From Dyella monticola (GTDB taxonomy: Bacteria > Pseudomonadota > Gammaproteobacteria > Xanthomonadales > Rhodanobacteraceae), in the NCBI RefSeq assembly GCF_003363155.1, contig NZ_QRBE01000001.1, positions 1 through 64,000 of the forward strand: a stretch of DNA of 64,000 nucleotides, given 5' to 3'. The notes under the pieces were generated by a model. It had not been told where the DNA came from, searched no databases, and was given only the letters and a program-made list of their open reading frames with translations. The translations under genes and the position numbers were made by a program. This document shows, piece after piece, positions 57,983 to 64,000 of the stretch (positions are counted from its first letter, which is position 1; each line of letters starts with the position of its first letter).

Positions 57983-58959
57983 GCGTAAGTCTCCATGAAT
58001 TGTTCCACTTCGTCCGGACGCGGCATGGAGGCGAACGAACCGTGCCGTGTCACCGCCACCGCGCCGCAGGCGCTGGCATAACGCAGTGCCGCGTGCAGGC
58101 GCGGCAGCGTGGCGACCCAGGCATCGAGGTTGGATGCGGTGATGCCTTGCTCGGCAAGTTGATGCAGCAGGCCGCCGACGAACGCGTCGCCTGCACCGGT
58201 GCTGTCGACCATCGGAACGTCATAGCATGGCAGTTCGCCTTGCACGTCCGGATGGAACCAGCGCAAAGGCTGCGGGCCATCGGTGACGATCAGCAAACGT
58301 GCGTTGCCGCTCCAAAGACGCTCGAGGAATACCTCCTCGCCTTCGTTCGCCAGCCAGTCGAATTCTTCGGCGCTGAGCTTCACCACATCGGCCAACAGCA
58401 ATGCAGGCCATACGTGCGGGCGAGGCTCCACATGGCGCGGCCATAGCGCGGGGCGCAGGTTGAGGTCGAAACTGACCAACGTGCCGGCGTCCCGCGCGCG
58501 ACGCATGGCGATCAGCGTGACCTCGGCCAGATCCGTATCGGTCATGCTGTTGGAGCAGGCGTGAAAGACTGCCGTATCGTTGAAGGCCTGCGGGCGGAAA
58601 TGTTCGGCACGGAACAGCAGGTCCGCCGAAGGTGGCCGGTAGAACGCAAAACTGCGTTCGCCGCGACCATCCAATGTGACGAACGCAAGCGCCGTGTTCG
58701 CCTCGCCGGTACGCACGACGTCGACCGTATCCACGCCTGCCTGCTGCAGGCTGTGCAGCAGGAAGTCGCCGAAACGGTCGAGGCCCAGCATGCCGGCAAA
58801 ACGCACATGATTGCCGAGCTTGGCCAGTGCAACGGCCACATTGGCCGGCGCGCCGCCGGCGTAAGGAACGAAATGCCGCGCAAAGCCGTGGCCGTCGCTG
58901 CCTTCGCCGTGCATGTCGATCAAAGCCTCGCCGAAGCAGAGGATGGAACGTTTCATCAA
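57979..58959 (-). CDS. PfkB-family fructokinase
   Basis: A 326-residue sugar kinase of the ribokinase (PfkB) family. It begins SILCFGEALIDM, has the first signature around YAGGAPANVAVALAKLG (34-50) and the catalytic loop DSTGAGDAFVGGLLHQL, with the base aspartate in GAGDAF. These spellings are typical of bacterial fructokinases making fructose-6-phosphate. Coupled by a four-base overlap to the AGE-family isomerase, it completes a mannose-to-glycolysis route that needs no phosphomannose isomerase. Confidence 0.88.
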   Translation of the reverse strand: MMKRSILCFGEALIDMHGEGSDGHGFARHFVPYAGGAPANVAVALAKLGNHVRFAGMLGLDRFGDFLLHSLQQAGVDTVDVVRTGEANTALAFVTLDGRGERSFAFYRPPSADLLFRAEHFRPQAFNDTAVFHACSNSMTDTDLAEVTLIAMRRARDAGTLVSFDLNLRPALWPRHVEPRPHVWPALLLADVVKLSAEEFDWLANEGEEVFLERLWSGNARLLIVTDGPQPLRWFHPDVQGELPCYDVPMVDSTGAGDAFVGGLLHQLAEQGITASNLDAWVATLPRLHAALRYASACGAVAVTRHGSFASMPRPDEVEQFMETYA

Positions 58960-59061
58960 GAACCCCGAACCGAAAATAAAGGGAAAACAGTTGTTATCGA
59001 TGTGGATGCGTGCCGTGCCAGGAGCGTTGCATCTCTCCCGGCCTACCCGCGAGGGCGCGCA

Positions 59062-60384
59062 TCACTGGGAGGCAACAGGTGCCTTGTTAATCACCGAACC
59101 GCGCAAGCCATAGAACACGATGTACGCATAGCACAGCAGCGGTAGCACGAATGCATGCTGGATGCCGACGTTGTCCGCCAACAGTCCCTGCAGCCACGGC
59201 ACCAGCGCGCCACCCACGATGGCCATGATCAAAAGGCTCGATGCCTTGCCCGTCAGCGGACCCATGCGTTCGATACCGAGTGAGAAAATGGTGGGAAACA
59301 TGATCGAGTTGAACAAACCGATCACCACGATGCTGTACACGGCGAACATGCCGCTGGTCGACATGGTGACCAGCAGCAAAAGGATGTTGATCACGGAGAA
59401 ACCAGCCAGCAGCTTGCGCGGCGACAGCATTGCCAGCAGCCACGAACCAAGGAAGCGCCCAAACATGGCGCCCAGCCAATAGAACGATACGTAATGGGCA
59501 GCTTGCTGCTCGCTCATGTGGCCGATCTGTGGCTCGGACAGGTAATTCACCATGAAGCTGCCGATCGATACTTCCGCACCCACGTAGAAGAAGATGCCCA
59601 GCACGCCGAACAAGACATGCCGATAGCGCAGCGCATCGAGCAGGCTGTGATGGCCGGTGTCGGCCTTCTCGGTGCTTTCCTCCAGCGGAGGCAGGCGGAA
59701 TATCCACACGAACACCGCCAGCAGTATCAACACCACGGCCAGGCCGATATAAGGCGTCTGCACCGATTGCGCTTCCTGGGTGCGGTAAAGCGCCTGCTGT
59801 GTCGCGGACAAGCCGGCGATTTCCGTGGCGCTCTTCACCTGCGTGGAGAGAATCAGCAAGCTGCCGAACCATGGTGCCAGGAAGGTGCCAAACGAATTGA
59901 GTGCCTGCGCAAGCGTGAGGCGGCTGGAACTGGTTTTCTCAGGCCCCAATAGCGCTACATAAGGGTTGGCCGCCACCTGTAGCACGGTGATGCCTGTAGC
60001 CAGCACGAACAATGCGCCAAGAAATGCGGGATAAAGACGCAAACCTGCCGCGGGCCAGAAGCCCATCGCACCGATGCCGGCAATCACCAGGCCGGTCACG
60101 ATGCTTTTCTTGTAGCCCAGGTGTGCAACCAGCCGGCCCGCGGGCAGCGACATCAGAAAGTACGCGCCGAAGAAGGTGAATTGCACCAGCATCGCCTGCG
60201 CGTAGTTCAACTCGAACACTGCTTTCAGATGCGGAATCAGAATGTCATTGAGGCATGTGAGAAAACCCCACATGAAAAACACCGCGGTAATCACGCTGAG
60301 CGCAAGCGGAAAATACGTGTAGCGGGTATCGCCGACGTCCGTCGACAGAGCAGGAGACGGCGAAGTAGGTGCGGTAAAAGCCAT
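59062..60384 (-). CDS. FucP-type sugar:H+ symporter (MFS)
   Basis: A 440-residue inner-membrane transporter with twelve segments, of the fucose/glucose-galactose permease family. The start region contains YFPLALSVITAVFFMWGFLT, followed by YAQAMLVQFTFFGAYFLMSLPAG (quoted loosely) and YKKSIVTGLVIAGIGAMGFWPA. The acidic and Asn residues of the sugar site (LNDILIPHLK) are present. By context it should import mannose or fructose released in the periplasm. 16 bases after lacI and 102 before fructokinase on the same strand. Confidence 0.87.
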   Translation of the reverse strand: MAFTAPTSPSPALSTDVGDTRYTYFPLALSVITAVFFMWGFLTCLNDILIPHLKAVFELNYAQAMLVQFTFFGAYFLMSLPAGRLVAHLGYKKSIVTGLVIAGIGAMGFWPAAGLRLYPAFLGALFVLATGITVLQVAANPYVALLGPEKTSSSRLTLAQALNSFGTFLAPWFGSLLILSTQVKSATEIAGLSATQQALYRTQEAQSVQTPYIGLAVVLILLAVFVWIFRLPPLEESTEKADTGHHSLLDALRYRHVLFGVLGIFFYVGAEVSIGSFMVNYLSEPQIGHMSEQQAAHYVSFYWLGAMFGRFLGSWLLAMLSPRKLLAGFSVINILLLLVTMSTSGMFAVYSIVVIGLFNSIMFPTIFSLGIERMGPLTGKASSLLIMAIVGGALVPWLQGLLADNVGIQHAFVLPLLCYAYIVFYGLRGSVINKAPVASQ

Positions 60385-60400
60385 GATTAAATCCCGTGGA

Positions 60401-61450
60401 TCAAGCGTGAGGCGGGCAACTGCTGTCGCGCACGAGCAAGTGCACGGGAGCGATGGTCTGGCGTGGCGGCGGCGACGGATCGCGCACGCGCTCCAGAATC
60501 AGTTCCGCCGCTTGCCGGCCGCGATCACGCGGTGTCACCGCCAGCGTGGTCAGCGGTGGCGCACTGACCGCGGCTTCGGCGATGTCGTCGAAGCCGGTGA
60601 GGGCGAAATCCGTACCGGGCTGCAAGCCGCGTTGATGCAGGCCAAGCATCAGCCCCAGCGCGACCGCGTCGTTGTAGCAGACGGCTGCGGTGGGCGCTGA
60701 TTTGCCTTTGAACAGTTGCTCGCACTGCGCCACCGCATCCAGGCGATTGGGAACGCATTCCACCATCACGTTCGCGTCCGCCGACAACCCGGCTGACTGC
60801 ATGGCCTCGGTGTAGCCGGCGCGGCGCTGGCGGCACGAACTGGAGCCCAAGTGACCGCCGTAGAACGCGATACGCGTGTGTCCCTGCGCGATGAGGTGTT
60901 CGGTGGCAAGCCGCGCGCCACGTTGGTTGTCAAGAAACAGACGATCCCAGTGATCGCACGCGGCCAGATCGCCGCTCACTTCGCGGTTGAACAACAGCAA
61001 CGGTATCTGCGAACCCACCGCGGAAAGAATCCGCTGCGCGTCACTGCCTTCGGCCGGCGAGAGAATGATGCCGGCCGGGCCGTGCTCCATCAGCGAGCCG
61101 AGCACGGCCAGTTCACGCTCGGTCGACTCGCCCGTACTGCCGAGCAGGGTCACAAAGCCGGTGTCGCCGAGAATTTCGTCGACGCCCGCCGCGAATTCAG
61201 CGAAGAACGGGTTGGCCAGGTCGTTGAGCACCAGTGCGATGCTCGAGGACGTACGCCGCCGCAGGTTGGCCGCGGCACGGTTGTAGACGTAGCCCTGGCG
61301 CCGGAGCTCTTCCTCCACGCGCGCTCGGGTGTGCTTGTTGACCAGCGGGCTGCCCCGTAGGACAAGCGACACGGTGGCGCGCGAGACGTCGCAGCCCGCG
61401 GCAATATCGCTCAAGGTGACCTTGCGGCCGACCGGCGGTGTATTCCCCAT
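60401..61450 (-). CDS. LacI-family repressor of the mannose locus
   Basis: A 349-residue regulator with the N-terminal helix-turn-helix VTLSDIAAGCDVSRATVSLVL (about 8-28), the hinge helix and a periplasmic-binding-protein-like effector domain (SSIALVLNDLANPFFAEFAAG onward). It is the first gene of a minus-strand set lacI-transporter-fructokinase-isomerase. An operator-like palindrome lies 18 bases in front of its start codon and an identical one 92 bases further, in front of the GH92 gene, so it probably represses itself, its operon and the mannosidase. Inducer unknown. Confidence 0.92.
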   Translation of the reverse strand: MGNTPPVGRKVTLSDIAAGCDVSRATVSLVLRGSPLVNKHTRARVEEELRRQGYVYNRAAANLRRRTSSSIALVLNDLANPFFAEFAAGVDEILGDTGFVTLLGSTGESTERELAVLGSLMEHGPAGIILSPAEGSDAQRILSAVGSQIPLLLFNREVSGDLAACDHWDRLFLDNQRGARLATEHLIAQGHTRIAFYGGHLGSSSCRQRRAGYTEAMQSAGLSADANVMVECVPNRLDAVAQCEQLFKGKSAPTAAVCYNDAVALGLMLGLHQRGLQPGTDFALTGFDDIAEAAVSAPPLTTLAVTPRDRGRQAAELILERVRDPSPPPRQTIAPVHLLVRDSSCPPHA

Positions 61451-61468
61451 TTATGCCAGGTCCTCGCT

Positions 61469-61484
61469 TTTGGAACGATCCAAA
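61469..61484. promoter_or_regulatory. LacI-type operator, copy 1
   Basis: TTTGGAACGATCCAAA, a near-perfect palindrome with the central CG typical of LacI-family operators, 18 bases upstream of the lacI start. Identical to copy 2. Confidence 0.8.
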
Positions 61485-61560
61485 TGTACCCGAACCGGCA
61501 CGTTAGTGATCCTGCACTGCAGCATGCCAGCCCTCTCCCTAGATGGTAGCTTGCCCGGCG

Positions 61561-61576
61561 TTTGGAACGATCCAAA
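61561..61576. promoter_or_regulatory. LacI-type operator, copy 2
   Basis: Same 16-base sequence as copy 1, centres 92 bases apart, 108 bases upstream of the GH92 start. The spacing could allow looping by a tetramer or separate control of two divergent promoters. Confidence 0.8.
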
Positions 61577-61684
61577 TCGCCCGACCCCACGACCGGCCCT
61601 GTCCCTGGAAGGACAAAAGCCCAATCATGGCGCTTCGCGGCGCTACATCCGCTTGACCGAACACATTAACAGGCCCCGATCCCC

Positions 61685-64000
61685 ATGAAGCAATGCCTGA
61701 TTCGCGTCTCTCTCTGTGTGCTCATCATGACATCGCTGGGCATCGCTTCCGTAGCTCAGGCGAGCGATCCGCACGCCTCCGAAGTCGATCCGCGCATCGG
61801 AACGGGGGGCGATGGCCACCTGTTCCCCGGTGCTACGGTGCCGTTCGGCATGATCCAGCTCTCGCCCGATACGGCGATGCCCGATTTCAAGCACGCCTAC
61901 AAATGGGCGGCGGGTTATCAGTACAACGATCCCACCATCATGGGCTTCTCCCACACGCACTTCTCCGGCTCCGGGCATTCGGACATGGGCGATGTGCTGG
62001 TCATGCCGATCGCCGGTGACGTGAAGCTCGATCCGGGTGACGAGAAGGTGCCCGGCAGCGGCTACCGCTCGCGCTTCAGTCACGACACAGAGGTGGAGCA
62101 GCCGGGCTACTACGCCGTCACGCTCAGCGACTACGGCGTGCGCGCCGAGCTCACTGCCAGCCGTCGCGTGGGCTGGCACCGCTACACCTTCCCGGCCGGC
62201 AAGCCGGCACACCTGCTGCTCGATCTGCGCCCCAGCATCTACGACTACACCGGCAAGGTGCTGTGGTCGAACCTGCAAGTGCGCGCAGATGGCACCGTCA
62301 CCGGTTGCCGCACCACGCGCGGCTGGGCACCGGGCCGTGAACTGTGTTTTGCGATGCGCTTCAATCAGCCGATGACCTCGCGCGAGCTCTACAACCGCGA
62401 AACCGGTCTCATCTACAACGGCTTCAAGGGCCCAGGCAATCAGCCGGAAGATAGCAACGCACAGAATGGCCGCGCGCTCGAGGGCGTGTTCGATTTCGGC
62501 CAGCTCAAGCAACCGTTGCTGGTGAAAGTGGCGATTTCGCCAATCAGCGAGGCCAACGCCATTGCCAACCTCGATCAGGATGGTCAGGGCTGGAATTTCG
62601 ATGCGCAGCGCAGCGACGCCACGGCGGCGTGGAACAAAGCGCTGGCGCCGATCGACGTGGACGGTTCCAAGACCTTGCGTACGCAGTTCTACACCGCGCT
62701 CTATCACTCCATGATCGCGCCGAACCTGGCGATGGACGTCAACGGCGAATTCCGCGGCCCCGATCATCAGGTGCATCACGCCGATGGCTTCGATTTCTAT
62801 TCGAGCTGGTCGATGTGGGACGTGTACCGCGCGCAGCAACCGCTACTGATCCTGCTGCACCCCGATCGCATGACCGATTTCGTGCGCTCCTTGATCGCCT
62901 CACAACAGGCGAGCCCGTTCGGCATGTTGCCGGTATGGGCCTATCAAGGCCTGGAAACCTGGTGCATGACCGGCTACCACGCGGTAGCGATTATTGCCGA
63001 TGCCTACATCAAGGGCATCCGCGGTTTCGATGCCGACAAGGCGATGAAGGCGATGGTATCCACCGCCACCTATGGCGATTACGGCGATCTGGCCGATTAC
63101 ATGAAGATCGGCTACGTGCCCATCGACAAAGAAGTGGAGGGTGGTTCCAAGACGCAGGAATACGCCTATGACGACTGGGCCATCGCGCAGATGGCCAAGG
63201 CACTGGGCAAGCACGACATCTTCAACACCTTCGAAAAGCGCGCCACCAATTGGCGCAACGTGTGGGATCCGAAAACCGGGTTCATGCGCGCGCGCCTGAC
63301 TAACGGCAAGTTCCGCGAACCGTTCGATCCCACCAGCGCCGGCTACGGCGACGACTACACCGAAGCTAATGCCTGGCAGTACTCCTGGTACGTGCCGCAG
63401 GACGTTGCGGGCCTGATCACGGCGATGGGTGGCGATGCGGCCTTTACGCACAAACTCGATGAGCTGTTCGACGCCAAGGTCGATCCCTCCATCTTCAAGA
63501 ACGTGGAAGACATCACCGGCCTGATCGGCTGGTACGCGCACGGCAACGAACCCAGCCACCACATTGCCTACCTCTACGACTACGCCGGCGAGCCGTGGAA
63601 AACGCAGCAGCGCCTGAAGCAGATCATGGACAACGAATACGGTCCAGGTCCGGCGGGCCTGATCGGCAACGACGACCTGGGCCAGATGTCCGCCTGGTAT
63701 ATCTTCACCGCGCTGGGCTTCTATCCGGTCACGCCCGCCAGCGACGAATACGCCATCGGCCGGCCGTTCGTGCCGCGCGCGGCCATTCATTTGAGCAATG
63801 GCCACACGTTCACGATTACCGCCTCGCCGCTCGATGACGCGCACCCCTACGTGGGCGCGATCACGCTCAACGGCAAGCCGCTCGATCGGGTGTATCTGAA
63901 GCATTCGGACATCCTTGCCGGCGGCGAGCTGCACTTCACGATGCAGGCGCAGCCGAACACGACATGGGGCCGGGACATTTCGGCACGTCCGGCGGCGATG
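61685..64000 (+). CDS. GH92 alpha-mannosidase (3' end beyond the window)
   Basis: An exo-acting alpha-mannosidase (GH92, usually alpha-1,2) that trims mannose from N-glycans or mannans. The frame is open from the ATG at 61685 to the window end: 772 codons, near the usual 750-800, so only a short C-terminus is missing. It has a signal peptide (1-26, ending AQA). Family segments follow in order: GGDGHLFPGATVPFGM, GFSHTHFSGSGH, YSSWSMWDVYRAQQPLL, HGNEPSHHIAYLYDY and GNDDLGQMSAWYIFTALGFY. The signal implies periplasmic or secreted action. The divergent mannose genes agree with this substrate. Confidence 0.95.
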   Translation, partial: MKQCLIRVSLCVLIMTSLGIASVAQASDPHASEVDPRIGTGGDGHLFPGATVPFGMIQLSPDTAMPDFKHAYKWAAGYQYNDPTIMGFSHTHFSGSGHSDMGDVLVMPIAGDVKLDPGDEKVPGSGYRSRFSHDTEVEQPGYYAVTLSDYGVRAELTASRRVGWHRYTFPAGKPAHLLLDLRPSIYDYTGKVLWSNLQVRADGTVTGCRTTRGWAPGRELCFAMRFNQPMTSRELYNRETGLIYNGFKGPGNQPEDSNAQNGRALEGVFDFGQLKQPLLVKVAISPISEANAIANLDQDGQGWNFDAQRSDATAAWNKALAPIDVDGSKTLRTQFYTALYHSMIAPNLAMDVNGEFRGPDHQVHHADGFDFYSSWSMWDVYRAQQPLLILLHPDRMTDFVRSLIASQQASPFGMLPVWAYQGLETWCMTGYHAVAIIADAYIKGIRGFDADKAMKAMVSTATYGDYGDLADYMKIGYVPIDKEVEGGSKTQEYAYDDWAIAQMAKALGKHDIFNTFEKRATNWRNVWDPKTGFMRARLTNGKFREPFDPTSAGYGDDYTEANAWQYSWYVPQDVAGLITAMGGDAAFTHKLDELFDAKVDPSIFKNVEDITGLIGWYAHGNEPSHHIAYLYDYAGEPWKTQQRLKQIMDNEYGPGPAGLIGNDDLGQMSAWYIFTALGFYPVTPASDEYAIGRPFVPRAAIHLSNGHTFTITASPLDDAHPYVGAITLNGKPLDRVYLKHSDILAGGELHFTMQAQPNTTWGRDISARPAAM

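Noticed and set aside
56630-57988. 452-codon open frame antisense to the isomerase gene
   Set aside because: Same reasoning: the sense gene has all catalytic residues, the antisense product resembles nothing.
61643-63934. Two long minus-strand open frames opposite the GH92 gene
   Set aside because: The plus-strand frame is open over the whole length with clear GH92 motifs.

Overview
The window is GC-rich, densely coded chromosomal DNA from a gammaproteobacterium, most likely a xanthomonad of the Rhodanobacteraceae type (Dyella, Luteibacter, Rhodanobacter or Frateuria). The evidence is gene order and gene content, not a database match. There is an rsmI - rnpB - dcw cluster - dciA - M23 peptidase - secA arrangement, a dcw cluster without murD between mraY and ftsW, Gram-negative envelope genes (lpxC, lptD, surA), an m-DAP-type MurE, and a large TonB receptor of the Xanthomonas/Caulobacter class.

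Layout. 1-900: an autotransporter-like gene that appears to be cut by the end of an IS3-like insertion sequence lying off the left edge. 1.5-7.8 kb: housekeeping and transport genes (metK, an esterase-like lipoprotein, dusB, a nucleoside symporter, a LysE exporter, a uracil-DNA-glycosylase-like protein). 7.2-11.4 kb: a minus-strand operon lpoA-yraN-glcD-like-UDG-like, divergent from rsmI. 12.5-12.8 kb: the RNase P RNA. 13.1-28.5 kb: the dcw cluster mraZ-rsmH-ftsL-ftsI-murE-murF-mraY-ftsW-murG-murC-ddlB-ftsQ-ftsA-ftsZ. It is almost entirely translationally coupled by 4-nt overlaps and is headed by a good sigma70 promoter with phased MraZ boxes. Then come lpxC, a dciA-like gene on the opposite strand, an M23 peptidase and secA.

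34.6-41.8 kb: the minus-strand operon lptD-surA-pdxA-rsmA-apaG-apaH (outer membrane assembly, vitamin B6, rRNA methylation, Ap4A hydrolysis). It converges on secA across a pair of inverted REP-like sequences. 42.0-50.2 kb: msrB; a btuM-like vitamin B12 transporter with a cobalamin adenosyltransferase and a histone-deacetylase-fold enzyme; two ubiquinone FAD hydroxylases; a dienelactone-hydrolase-like secreted protein; an RcnB-like small periplasmic protein; ispB; and ssb.

50.7-64.0 kb: a carbohydrate locus. It holds a XylR-type AraC regulator, a TonB-dependent receptor, a DUF4105 membrane protein, an AGE-family (mannose isomerase-like) enzyme, a PfkB fructokinase, a FucP-type sugar transporter, a LacI regulator and, divergently, a GH92 alpha-mannosidase that runs off the right edge. 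The parts fit a scheme in which alpha-mannosides are trimmed in the periplasm, mannose is imported, isomerised to fructose and phosphorylated. Two identical LacI-type operators lie between lacI and the GH92 gene.

The best candidates for new biology are a perfect CRP/Clp site between lpxC and dciA with no obvious target gene but a foldable RNA-like stretch beside it, the btuM-like gene, the REP-like doublet, and the mannose locus with its DUF4105 passenger. No CRISPR array, tRNA or prophage was seen.
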